From NCBI GenBank assembly GCA_902496665.1, contig CABVBU010000008.1:1-64000 (forward strand): 64,000 nt of DNA, read 5' to 3'. The number at the start of each line of letters is the position of its first letter. The first letter of the stretch is position 1. This DNA comes from an uncultured Clostridium sp. (lineage in GTDB: Bacteria; Bacillota; Clostridia; Lachnospirales; Lachnospiraceae). A model generated the notes under the pieces. The model worked only from the letters and a program-made list of their open reading frames with translations. It was not told the origin of the DNA and did not search any database. Made by a program: the position numbers and the translations under genes. Shown here piece after piece: positions 1 through 8,175 of the stretch.

Positions 1-52
1 GAGCAGAGGACTGAAAATCCTCGTGTCGCTGGTTCGATTCCGGCTCTGGGCA
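1..52 (+). tRNA. tRNA-Phe (GAA), 3' part
   Basis: The 3' two thirds of a tRNA gene cut by the left window edge. The anticodon stem GAGGA/TCCTC encloses a seven-base loop with anticodon GAA. The T arm GCTGG/CCGGC encloses TTCGATT, followed by the 3' acceptor strand and an A discriminator. No CCA is encoded. The 5' acceptor strand lies outside the window, so stem integrity cannot be checked. Confidence 0.9.
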
Positions 53-87
53 TTTTCCTTGTAATTAAAAGGAATATAATTGAATAA

Positions 88-160
88 GGGCGTGTAGCTC
101 AGTTGGTAGAGCACTTGACTTTTAATCAAGTTGTCCGGGGTTCGAATCCCCGATGTCTCA
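88..160 (+). tRNA. tRNA-Lys (TTT) with unpaired acceptor stem
   Basis: The D arm (GCTC/GAGC), anticodon arm (CTTGA, loop CTTTTAA, TCAAG) and T arm (CGGGG, TTCGAAT, CCCCG) are all canonical, and the anticodon is TTT. The two acceptor strands do not match: GGGCGTG at the 5' end faces ATGTCTC at the 3' end, so only the outer three positions pair and the four inner ones are mismatched. The gene looks like a chimera of two tRNA-Lys versions, or a defective copy. No CCA is encoded. Confidence 0.85.
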
Positions 161-167
161 TGAAGTC

Positions 168-203
168 GCGGAAGCCTTTAAATATAAGGGTTTCCGCTTT
201 TTT
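168..203 (+). terminator. Intrinsic terminator after the tRNA genes
   Basis: A 12-bp stem with two G-T pairs (168-179 with 186-197) and a six-base loop is followed by a run of T residues to 203. It sits directly behind the tRNA-Lys gene and should end the tRNA transcript. Confidence 0.85.
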
Positions 204-279
204 GTTGCCTAAAAACAGGAATGATTCCCGGAAATGTTTTTATCACATTAATATGTGAAAATTGGACCATTAAATAATG

Positions 280-315
280 AAGCTCACATTAGAACATGGC
301 GCCTAATGTGAGCTT
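280..315. terminator. Perfect 13-bp inverted repeat downstream of the AIM24-family gene
   Basis: Positions 280-292 and 303-315 are perfectly complementary around a ten-base loop. The repeat lies just beyond the 3' end of the minus-strand gene at 353. Neither side carries a long T run, so it may be a weak terminator or an mRNA 3'-end stabiliser. Confidence 0.5.
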
Positions 316-352
316 ATGTATGGTTTGTAATATCGATAGTTAGAAGTGGAGA

Positions 353-1039
353 TTAATTTGACTTTGTCGGAATGAACTGTGCGATGCGGCCGGCGAAGTC
401 GGCGATGTTCTGGGTCTGGAGGATGACGCGGCCGGGGCCGGTGAGTTTTGTGAGGAAGAGGCCTTCGCCGCCGAAGAAGATGTTTCCGAGGCCTTTGATC
501 GTCTCAACTTCATAGCCGACAGTCTTTTCGAAGGCGACTACGTTGCCGGTATCGACTTTGAGGACTTCCCCCGGGGCCAGCTGCTTTTCTACGGCATCGC
601 CATCGATCTCTAAGAAGAGCATGCCGGATCCGGAGATATTTTCAAGGATAAATCCCTCGCCGCCGAAGAGACCGGATGAGAACTTCTTTGTGAAGGTCAC
701 ATCGAGATTTACGGAATCCTGAGCGCAGAGGAACGCGCCTTTCTGACAGATCAAGCCGCCGTTTTCTGCAGCGTTAACAGGAAGGATCTGACCGGGAACC
801 GTAGAGGCAAAAGCGATCGTGGCATCGGGGCGCTCCGCGCGGTAGGTTGCCATGAACATGGATTCACCGGCAAACATGCGGCCGAGACCTTTCATGAAAC
901 CGCCTCTGGTGTTGGTGGACATGGAGATTCCGTCTGTCATCCAGGACATGCCGCCAGACTGGGTGTACATGGTTTCACCAGGGGAGTCAAATTTGATTTC
1001 GACTGCCGGGATCGTTGTGCCGATAATTCTGTATTTCAT
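353..1039 (-). CDS. AIM24 / TIGR00266-family protein
   Basis: A 228-residue protein of the AIM24 (TIGR00266) family, beta-rich proteins of unsettled function in bacteria. The sequence shows the glycine-rich features of the family, including the stretch GGMSWMTDGI near the start and a repeated pattern around FGGEGF and FFGGEGLF. There is no signal peptide or membrane segment, so it should be cytoplasmic. The start is placed at the ATG reading MKYRI because an AGTGAGG ribosome binding site lies six to seven bases upstream; a slightly earlier GTG would overlap that site. It stands alone, divergent from the lipoprotein gene at 1396. The family call is fairly secure; the cellular role is not known. 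Confidence 0.8.
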   Translation of the reverse strand: MKYRIIGTTIPAVEIKFDSPGETMYTQSGGMSWMTDGISMSTNTRGGFMKGLGRMFAGESMFMATYRAERPDATIAFASTVPGQILPVNAAENGGLICQKGAFLCAQDSVNLDVTFTKKFSSGLFGGEGFILENISGSGMLFLEIDGDAVEKQLAPGEVLKVDTGNVVAFEKTVGYEVETIKGLGNIFFGGEGLFLTKLTGPGRVILQTQNIADFAGRIAQFIPTKSN

Positions 1040-1395
1040 AGACAACCTCACTTTCTGAAGAAAGAATAAAATAGTAACAGGTTTATTAGTTTGCGCGCTT
1101 ATTGAGTCACCCTTAAAAGATGTAAAATAAAAAATTGGGTGCTGTAAAATTTAGCAATCATAAAGGGCGATCAATTACTTAGTTTTATTGTAGCATGGTC
1201 AGAAATGAAATACTATAAATCGTTGTTTAAGGTTTTCTTACAGATAGCGGTGTCCGCTTGTGTGGGAAAAAAGTGGATGATAAAATATAAATAGATAGAG
1301 AAAATGTATGGATGATGCAAAAAAGCGGCATGAAACATGGATATAGTGGTAAGTGATGTAATAAATGCAGTTATAGAGCTTTGGAAGGTGATTGG
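1040..1395. other. Divergent intergenic region
   Basis: A 356-base AT-rich region between divergent genes. It must contain both promoters, but I found no pair of -35 and -10 boxes convincing enough to annotate. No RNA gene, repeat or further reading frame is apparent. Confidence 0.5.
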
Positions 1396-2673
1396 ATGAG
1401 AAATAGAAAATTCTGGATGGCAATGATCGCGGTGGGAATGAGCATATGTTTATTTGGATGTTCGGCGGCGTTTGTTCCTGTGGATAATGGGACTGAATCG
1501 CAGACGGACAGTGGAAAAACAGAGACTGCGGAGACCGAGACTGTGGATAATTCGGAAAAAGAACCGGTGTATCATCCGCTTTCTGAGACGGAACGGCTGG
1601 CGATCAGGGATGAACTGGAAACATTTGATTCCGACCACAATTATTCCGATATGGACCAGGAGAAGGCGGTTGCATGCGGCGGTGAAATCCGGGATGCCTA
1701 TGAGTTTCTTGGGCGGGAGACGGAAGATGGATACGGGTATGTCCTTGGATTTCGAAAGGGCAGCGATGATCCGCTCGAGGATCTCAGTATTTACAGCGTC
1801 GATGACGTGATCGAGGCGGAAAAGTGGAATGAGAATGAAAGTATTTTTGAAAGAGTATATACATTCGAAAATGTTTATGAAATGTATTACACGGAATCAA
1901 AGGATATTCTCTTTTTCGTTCCTGTTGGAATGGAGGAACCGGAAGAACTCAGAAAAGCTTTTGAGTACAGCCTCTGCGATGGCGATGAGGGAGTCAGATA
2001 CCTGGAGAGTGTCAAGGAGCGCGGTGTTCGGATGTCACCGCCGGAGGATGGCGGTTATCTGACCGTCCGCAGATTTGTGGACGCGGATGTGCTGGAGGAG
2101 TATGTTCCGCTGACGGTTGATCAGGAGCGGGAGATCATTGATTCGGAGGAGATCGTGGAACCGGAAGTATATGGACTTGACGGGATCATGTATACGGCGA
2201 GTCCAGAGATCTACGAAGCAGAGGATCCGGATCCTGATGAGATCACGGTACCGGCGTTAAGACTTGCGGAGGAGAAATGTGAATTTCAGACGGTCGGCGC
2301 AGAGGACATGAAAGAGATTGCGAGTGCGGAGCTTGAAATAATTCCAGCCCAGGGAGAACCGGCGGGATATGCGGATATGGAGACAGGAGATTCTTCAGAC
2401 TTGGAGGTCGTGGGGATTTCTGAGACGGTGGATGATCCGGCGCTTTTAAAGAGGATGGAGGAAATTCTTGCGGCGGCAGCTCCGGGGGAAGCCGGAAAAT
2501 GTCCGTATAGCGGGATCCTGACGCTGACGAAAGCGGATGGGACGAAAGTGACGGTGCGGCTTGCTTCGGATGGCTGTGATTCGATGGTTTATGGCAGTTA
2601 CAGCTTTTATCAGGCAGCTGGAGGCGAAGTCGCGGAGATCTGGGATATGTTTCCTGAATTAAAAGGAGAATAA
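1396..2673 (+). CDS. Lipoprotein of unknown function
   Basis: A 425-residue predicted lipoprotein. Residues 1-22 form a signal peptide ending in the lipobox LFGC, followed by an acidic, serine/threonine-rich linker of about 35 residues. The remainder is a soluble acidic domain that I cannot assign to a family. The start MRNRKFW is preceded by GGAAGGTG at a good distance; an in-frame TTG 15 bases earlier overlaps that site and is not used. The gene ends four bases before the decarboxylase-like gene at 2678, so the two are probably co-transcribed. It should be tethered to the outer face of the membrane. Confidence 0.7.
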   Translation: MRNRKFWMAMIAVGMSICLFGCSAAFVPVDNGTESQTDSGKTETAETETVDNSEKEPVYHPLSETERLAIRDELETFDSDHNYSDMDQEKAVACGGEIRDAYEFLGRETEDGYGYVLGFRKGSDDPLEDLSIYSVDDVIEAEKWNENESIFERVYTFENVYEMYYTESKDILFFVPVGMEEPEELRKAFEYSLCDGDEGVRYLESVKERGVRMSPPEDGGYLTVRRFVDADVLEEYVPLTVDQEREIIDSEEIVEPEVYGLDGIMYTASPEIYEAEDPDPDEITVPALRLAEEKCEFQTVGAEDMKEIASAELEIIPAQGEPAGYADMETGDSSDLEVVGISETVDDPALLKRMEEILAAAAPGEAGKCPYSGILTLTKADGTKVTVRLASDGCDSMVYGSYSFYQAAGGEVAEIWDMFPELKGE

Positions 2674-2677
2674 AAAG

Positions 2678-4360
2678 TTGAGTTACAGAGAAGAAAAACA
2701 GCCAGGGATCCTGGAGCGGCTGGCGGAGTATGCGGGATCGGACGCGTATCCGTTTCATATGCCGGGACATAAAAGGCAGGAGATCCCGGACGGGGTGCCA
2801 GGGGGATTCCCGGATCCTTATGGAATCGATATCACGGAGATCGACGGATTTGACAATCTGCACCATGCGGAAGGAATTTTGAAGGATGCCATGGACGAGG
2901 CGGCTGCGGTCTACAGGGCGGACTGGTCCTGGTATCTGGTGAATGGAAGTACATGCGGGATCCTGAGCGCGGTGTTTGCGGTGACGGAAAATGGCGGGAA
3001 GATATTGACTGCCAGAAACTGTCATAAGGCGGTGTACCACGCAATCTATCTGAACCGGCTGAAGGCGGAGTATCTGTATCCGGAGGAGATCACGGAGTTT
3101 GGGATCAACGGCGGGATCCGGGCGGAAGATGTGCGGGAAGCACTTGAAAAAGATGCGATGGAGTCGGAAAGAAAACGGGCAAGTGCGGAAGAAGCGGGAA
3201 ATTTTGAGAATGGGGAGAATTCTGAAGACATAAGTGACTTGGAAGGCACGCATAGAGGGAAGGGTGAAATTCAAGCGGTACTTATTACATCCCCGACGTA
3301 TGAGGGTGTTGTGTCAGATATCCGGGCGATTGCGGATGCGGCTCATGAGTATGGGGTTCCGCTGATCGTTGATGAGGCGCACGGGGCGCATCTGGAGTAT
3401 GCGGACCGGTGTCACAGTTTTCCGAAGTCGGCGCTGGAATATGGGGCGGATGTTGTGATCCAGAGTCTTCATAAGACGCTGCCGTGCTTTACGCAGACGG
3501 CGATTCTGCATGTGAAGAGCAGGATCGTGGATCAGGATAAGGTTGCGAGATATTTGGGCATGTTTCAGACATCCAGTCCGTCGTATTTATTTATGGCGGG
3601 AATGCAGCGGTGTATCCGGTATATGGACGGCGCTGGAAGAGATGAGATGGTCCGGTATGAGAAGCGGCTGGAGCGCTTTATGGAACGGATGAAAGGGCTG
3701 CGGGTGCTTGAGGTTCTGACACATGAGGTCTGCGAGAAGTACAAGGCTGCGGCAGGATGGGATCCGTCGAAGATCGTGGTTTCTACGATGCGTGCGAAAG
3801 AGTTTCATGGGGAAGAGCTGGCGGAGGTATTGCGGAGTCAATATCACCTTGAGATGGAAATGACGGCACCGGAGTATGTGATCGCGATGACGTCGGTTAT
3901 GGATACGGAAGAGGGATTTGAGAGACTGGCGTCGGCGCTTGGTGAGATCGATAGAGGGCTGATGAAAGCTAAAGAAAATGATAAAAAAGCGTTGTTAGAA
4001 ATAAATGATATATTGGGAGAAGAATCAGAAAAAATAAAATTGGAGCAGGAAAGAAAAAATTCTAAAGCTCCAGGAACCTTAGAATCAAAGATTTCACGAC
4101 CGATCGAGAGAATGCCTATCTGCGAGGCGATGGATGCCAATACGGGGCGCACAGCGCTTCAGGATACGGTTGGAAAGGTGTCTGCGGAATTTGTTTATCT
4201 GTATCCGCCGGGAATTCCGATCATCGCGCCGGGGGAAGTATTTACGGAGGAGATCGTAAGGAAGATCGAGGCGTACAAGGTAGCAGGACTTCTCGTGCAG
4301 GGGCCTGCGGATCCAGCGGCTGGTATGATTTTAACGGTTGCAGAGAATAGTAGATTTTGA
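2678..4360 (+). CDS. PLP-dependent Orn/Lys/Arg decarboxylase-family protein
   Basis: A 560-residue member of the fold-type I basic amino acid decarboxylases, related to Bacillus YaaO/SpeA. The N-terminal motif FHMPGHKR and the motif QSLHKTLP, whose lysine should bind pyridoxal phosphate, are intact, as is VDEAHGAH. A C-terminal decarboxylase domain follows, with a YPPGIPIIAPGE motif. The wing domain of E. coli-type enzymes is absent. Two hydrophilic insertions stand out: a Glu/Ser-rich stretch near residues 160-195 and a lysine-rich linker near 430-470. The start is a TTG nine bases after AAAGGAG. It heads a cluster equivalent to Bacillus yaaO-tmk-holB. The substrate (arginine, lysine or ornithine) cannot be read from the sequence. 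Confidence 0.85.
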   Translation: MSYREEKQPGILERLAEYAGSDAYPFHMPGHKRQEIPDGVPGGFPDPYGIDITEIDGFDNLHHAEGILKDAMDEAAAVYRADWSWYLVNGSTCGILSAVFAVTENGGKILTARNCHKAVYHAIYLNRLKAEYLYPEEITEFGINGGIRAEDVREALEKDAMESERKRASAEEAGNFENGENSEDISDLEGTHRGKGEIQAVLITSPTYEGVVSDIRAIADAAHEYGVPLIVDEAHGAHLEYADRCHSFPKSALEYGADVVIQSLHKTLPCFTQTAILHVKSRIVDQDKVARYLGMFQTSSPSYLFMAGMQRCIRYMDGAGRDEMVRYEKRLERFMERMKGLRVLEVLTHEVCEKYKAAAGWDPSKIVVSTMRAKEFHGEELAEVLRSQYHLEMEMTAPEYVIAMTSVMDTEEGFERLASALGEIDRGLMKAKENDKKALLEINDILGEESEKIKLEQERKNSKAPGTLESKISRPIERMPICEAMDANTGRTALQDTVGKVSAEFVYLYPPGIPIIAPGEVFTEEIVRKIEAYKVAGLLVQGPADPAAGMILTVAENSRF

Positions 4361-4424
4361 TAGAATGAAAAGATAGAACCTAGAAAAGAAGAGCACATAA
4401 AAGATAAAAGTTTGTTTCATAGGA

Positions 4425-4510
4425 TCTGTTTAATCGAATAAGTTTTCAACAAAAATAAAGAGAATGACTGCAGAATGTTTTTGAGAAAGTTATTCGAAAC
4501 AGTAAACAGA
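4425..4510. repeat. Long imperfect inverted repeat before the kinase-like gene
   Basis: Two arms, 4425-4447 and 4483-4510, contain perfectly complementary blocks (TCTGTTTA with TAAACAGA, TCGAATAA with TTATTCGA) and a weaker inner block, around a loop of about 35 bases. It lies in the 243-base gap between the decarboxylase and the kinase-like gene and has no T run. Confidence 0.5.
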
Positions 4511-4603
4511 GAATCAATGGGGTTGCTATGAAAATTTTTATCGGATAAGCGTGTAAGGCTAATAGCTCTATTAGGTAAGACTATAAACACAGAAGGCTGA
4601 GAA

Positions 4604-5191
4604 ATGCAAATGGGCAGGATATATTATCTTCTCGGAAAGAGCGCGACAGGAAAAGATACGCTGTATAAGGAAATTCTGAAGCGGCGGCCGGAGCTGCGGA
4701 CGGTGACGATGTATACAACACGGCCGATCCGGGAAGGCGAGACGGACGGAGTGGAATATTTCTTTACAGACCGGGCAGAGCTTGAAAAACAGGAAGCGGC
4801 AGGGAAGGTGATCGAGGAGAGGACTTACCAGACGGTGGCAGGTCCATGGACGTATTATACGGTGGATGACGGTCAGTTTGACGTTGTCGGAGATGCGTCC
4901 TGTCTCATGATCGGGACGCTGGAGTCCTATGAGAAGATGTGCGCATACTTTGAGGATGGAAAGATGGTGCCGGTCTATATTGAGGTTCCGGATGGAGTAA
5001 GGCTCATGCGGGCGGTCAAGAGAGAGGAAAATCAGAAAAATCCGAATTACCGGGAAGTCTGCCGGAGATATCTTGCGGATGAGAATGATTTTTCGGAGGA
5101 AAATCTGGAACGGCTCGGAATCGCGAAGAAATATCAGAATACAGATATCGGTACATGCGTGGAAGAAATCCTCAGGGATTTGGATAAATAA
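4604..5191 (+). CDS. Guanylate kinase-like nucleotide kinase
   Basis: A 195-residue P-loop protein resembling guanylate kinase. The N-terminal loop LLGKSATGKDT replaces the usual GPSGVGKST. The TTRPIREGETDG motif expected for the GMP-binding region is present, but the YGT motif that normally follows is replaced by a WTYYTVD stretch. Length is normal for the family. It occupies the place held by thymidylate kinase (tmk) in the equivalent Bacillus cluster, immediately before holB. Because some substrate residues are altered it may be a specialised or non-canonical kinase rather than the housekeeping Gmk. A second in-frame ATG two codons later is an alternative start. Confidence 0.75.
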   Translation: MQMGRIYYLLGKSATGKDTLYKEILKRRPELRTVTMYTTRPIREGETDGVEYFFTDRAELEKQEAAGKVIEERTYQTVAGPWTYYTVDDGQFDVVGDASCLMIGTLESYEKMCAYFEDGKMVPVYIEVPDGVRLMRAVKREENQKNPNYREVCRRYLADENDFSEENLERLGIAKKYQNTDIGTCVEEILRDLDK

Positions 5192-5331
5192 CTTTTTATA
5201 GACGTTATTTTGTGGTAAGATAAGGTGGAAACACGGTTATCTGGATATCTGCCGGCTGTCCAGACAGTGGGGACGGATCGGAAGGGAAGTCAGAGGTGTT
5301 CTGAAACGACAAGATGAGGAGGGATGCAGCC

Positions 5332-6339
5332 ATGTCAGAGGGAAAGATTACAGGATTTGAAGAGATCCTCGGGAACGAAATGGTGAAAGACCACTTTAAG
5401 AGGGCGATCGAGAACCATAAGATCTCACACGCTTATATTCTGACGGGGGAAGCCGGTATGGGGCGGAAATCCATCGCGAACGCGTTTGCGATGACACTGC
5501 TCTGTGAGAAAGGCGGAAGTGAGCCGTGTATGAGCTGCCATTCCTGCAAACAGGTCATGAGTGGAAACCACCCGGATCTCATCTATGTAACACATGAAAA
5601 GCCGGGAAGCATCGGCGTGGATGATGTGCGGGAACAGATCAACGATACGATCATGATCCGTCCGTACAGCAGTTATTATAAGATCTATATCGTGGATGAG
5701 GCGGAAAAGATGACGGTTCAGGCGCAGAACGCCTTATTAAAGACCATCGAAGAGCCGCCGTCCTATGCGGTCATCATTCTGATCACGACAAATCAGGAGG
5801 CGTTTTTACCGACGATCCTCTCCAGATGTGTCCAGATGAAGTTAAAGCCGCTTAAGGATTTCACGATCAAGAGTTACCTGACCCAGAATCTCCATATTCC
5901 GGAGAAGGACGCGGATATCTGCGCGGCCTTCGCGAGGGGAAATCTTGGAAAGGCGATCCACCTGTCTTCATCGGATGAATTCAGGGAACTTTTCCAGAAG
6001 GTCATGGTTCTCGTGAAAAACGTGGGAACCATGGATATTTCGATGCTTCTGGATTGTATCCGGGAGATGAAAGAGCAGAACTTTGATATCGGTGAGGTGC
6101 TGGACTTAATGCAGTTCTGGTACCGGGACGTGCTCATGTTCAAGGTTACGAAGGACATGAACCTGCTGATATTCAAGAATGAATATAAAATGATCAATGA
6201 GACGGGTGAGAAAGTCGATTATGCCGGTCTGGAAGCGATCCTGGCGGCGATCGACACGGCGAGAACACGTTTGAACGCAAACGTAAATATGGAATTAGCG
6301 ATGGAATTACTCCTGCTGACCATGAAGAACCCGTCATAA
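5332..6339 (+). CDS. holB: DNA polymerase III subunit delta' (clamp loader)
   Basis: A 335-residue AAA+ protein, the delta' subunit of the clamp loader that opens the beta ring onto primed DNA. A Walker-A-like loop GEAGMGRKS lies near residue 40, four cysteines of a zinc finger follow (CEKGGSEPCMSCHSC), and the sensor motif TILSRC is present. The start MSEGK is chosen because GGAGGG lies eight bases upstream; an earlier ATG would contain that site. It is the second gene of a run with the kinase-like gene upstream and the PSP1-domain gene ten bases downstream, the usual order in Firmicutes. Confidence 0.93.
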   Translation: MSEGKITGFEEILGNEMVKDHFKRAIENHKISHAYILTGEAGMGRKSIANAFAMTLLCEKGGSEPCMSCHSCKQVMSGNHPDLIYVTHEKPGSIGVDDVREQINDTIMIRPYSSYYKIYIVDEAEKMTVQAQNALLKTIEEPPSYAVIILITTNQEAFLPTILSRCVQMKLKPLKDFTIKSYLTQNLHIPEKDADICAAFARGNLGKAIHLSSSDEFRELFQKVMVLVKNVGTMDISMLLDCIREMKEQNFDIGEVLDLMQFWYRDVLMFKVTKDMNLLIFKNEYKMINETGEKVDYAGLEAILAAIDTARTRLNANVNMELAMELLLLTMKNPS

Positions 6340-6349
6340 GGAGTAAGGC

Positions 6350-7261
6350 ATGACGAAAGTAATTGGGATCCGCTTCCGAAAAGCGGGAAAAGTATATTAT
6401 TTCAGCCCTGGCGAGAATGAGATCAAGACCGGCGACCATGTGATCGTCGAGACGGCCAGAGGCGTGGAGTACGGATATGTGGTGCTCGGAACCCACGAGG
6501 TGGATGACAAGAAGGTGATCCAGCCGTTAAAGTCCGTGATCCGCATGGCGACACCGGCGGATGAGGAGACAGAGCGCCGCAACAAGGAGAAAGAAAAAGA
6601 GGCCTTCAAAGTCTGCGTTGAGAAGATCAAGAAGCACAACCTTAGTATGAAGCTCATTGACACGGAGTATACCTTCGATAATAATAAGGTGCTGTTTTAT
6701 TTTACGGCAGACGGAAGAATCGATTTCCGTGAGCTGGTAAAGGATCTGGCTTCCGTATTTAAGACAAGGATCGAGCTTCGCCAGATCGGTGTCCGCGACG
6801 AGACAAAGATCGTGGGCGGAATCGGTATCTGCGGAAGACCGCTTTGCTGTGCGTCCTATCTTTCTGAGTTTATTCCGGTGTCCATCAAAATGGCGAAGGA
6901 ACAGAATCTGTCCCTGAATCCGACGAAGATCTCCGGTGTCTGCGGCAGACTGATGTGCTGCTTAAAGTACGAGGAAGATACTTATGAGGAGTTAAACGGC
7001 AGACTTCCGAATATCGGCGACTATGTGACAACAGACGACGGTTTAAAGGGCGAGGTCCACAGTGTGAGCATCCTGCGCCAGCTTGTGAAGGTCATTGTGA
7101 CTGTGAACAACGATGAGAAGGAGATCCGTGAATATAAAGTGGACCAGTTAAAATTCCGCCCGAAAAAGAGACGGGAAAGGCAGTCCACCAATGATGCGGA
7201 GCTTAAGCAGTTAGAGGCTCTTGAGAAAAAAGAAGGGAAATCAAAACTCGATGGCGATTGA
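6350..7261 (+). CDS. yaaT: PSP1-domain protein, YaaT family
   Basis: A 303-residue protein of the YaaT/RicT family. In Bacillus subtilis YaaT is part of a small complex affecting RNase Y activity and sporulation phosphorelay output. The PSP1 domain is recognisable, with the cysteine motifs CGRPLCC and CGRLMCC that hold an iron-sulfur cluster in the Bacillus complex. The C-terminus is lysine/arginine rich and variable. An AAGGAGTAAGGC site precedes the ATG, ten bases after holB. Its last 11 bases overlap the next gene, indicating one transcript. Confidence 0.92.
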   Translation: MTKVIGIRFRKAGKVYYFSPGENEIKTGDHVIVETARGVEYGYVVLGTHEVDDKKVIQPLKSVIRMATPADEETERRNKEKEKEAFKVCVEKIKKHNLSMKLIDTEYTFDNNKVLFYFTADGRIDFRELVKDLASVFKTRIELRQIGVRDETKIVGGIGICGRPLCCASYLSEFIPVSIKMAKEQNLSLNPTKISGVCGRLMCCLKYEEDTYEELNGRLPNIGDYVTTDDGLKGEVHSVSILRQLVKVIVTVNNDEKEIREYKVDQLKFRPKKRRERQSTNDAELKQLEALEKKEGKSKLDGD

Positions 7262-7988
7262 GTTAAGAGAAAATGAACGTCTGGATGATCTTCAGAGAAA
7301 TGGACTGCAGATCATCCAGAAGACAGATGGGTTCTGTTTTGGGATGGACGCGGTGCTGCTTTCCGGTTTTGCGGCTGTAAAGCCTGGGGAGAGGGCGCTG
7401 GATCTCGGAACCGGGACGGGGATCATTCCGCTTCTTCTTTCCGCAAAGACGGAAGGAGAACATTTTTCGGCACTTGAGATCCAGGATGAGATTGCCGAGA
7501 TGGCGGAGCGGAGTGTGAAGTTGAACCATCTGGAAGAGGAAATTGAGATCGTACATGGAGATATCAAGGAAGCCAGCCGGATTTTCGGAGCGGCTTCCTT
7601 TGATGTCGTTACGACAAATCCGCCGTATATGAATGATGCCCATGGACTCAAGAATCCGACGGAGGTGAAGGCAATCTCCAGGCATGAGGTGCTCTGCACG
7701 CTGGAGGACGTGGTGCGGGAAGGCGCGAAAGTGCTGAAACCGGGCGGAAGAATGTATATGGTACACCGGCCGCACAGGCTGATTGAGATCCTGGGGACCA
7801 TGAAGCGGTATAAGCTGGAACCGAAAAGGATGAAGCTGGTGCATCCTTTTAAGGATAAGGACGCGAATATGGTCCTTATTGAAGCGGTCCGCGGCGGCGG
7901 GGCCTGGATGAAGGTGGAGGCGCCGGTAATCGTTTATAAGGAGCCTGGCGTGTATACGGATGAGATATATTCTATTTACGGATATTAA
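7251..7988 (+). CDS. yabB: TrmN6-type SAM-dependent methyltransferase (YabB family)
   Basis: A 245-residue class I methyltransferase of the TrmN6/YabB family, which in characterised members methylates N6 of adenosine 37 in tRNA-Val. The SAM-binding motif DLGTGTGIIP lies near residue 40 and the catalytic motif TNPPYM, typical of N6-adenine methyltransferases, near residue 115. The start MAIELREN overlaps the end of the upstream gene by 11 bases; the reading frame open upstream of it has no better initiation site. Its place between yaaT and rsmI matches Bacillus and supports the assignment. The exact tRNA target is inferred. Confidence 0.88.
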   Translation: MAIELRENERLDDLQRNGLQIIQKTDGFCFGMDAVLLSGFAAVKPGERALDLGTGTGIIPLLLSAKTEGEHFSALEIQDEIAEMAERSVKLNHLEEEIEIVHGDIKEASRIFGAASFDVVTTNPPYMNDAHGLKNPTEVKAISRHEVLCTLEDVVREGAKVLKPGGRMYMVHRPHRLIEILGTMKRYKLEPKRMKLVHPFKDKDANMVLIEAVRGGGAWMKVEAPVIVYKEPGVYTDEIYSIYGY

Positions 7989-8175
7989 GTGATCGGCAGA
8001 GAAAAAGTCACTCCTGTATACAGAAATAATGGAATACCGAGCAGTTTTATAGGCTGGATGGTATTGAAAAATGACGATTAAAAATTCTCGAAAGTTAAAA
8101 ACAGTCTTATAGATTAGGAAAAGCAGCAGGCGGCAGGTTGTGGAATGCAGCGTCCGGCAGCAGGAGGAATTGGTC

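Noticed and set aside
2243..3274. A 343-codon minus-strand open frame across the lipoprotein and decarboxylase genes
   Set aside because: It is antisense to two well-supported genes, is very rich in Pro, Arg and His, and has no family features; it is a shadow of codon bias.
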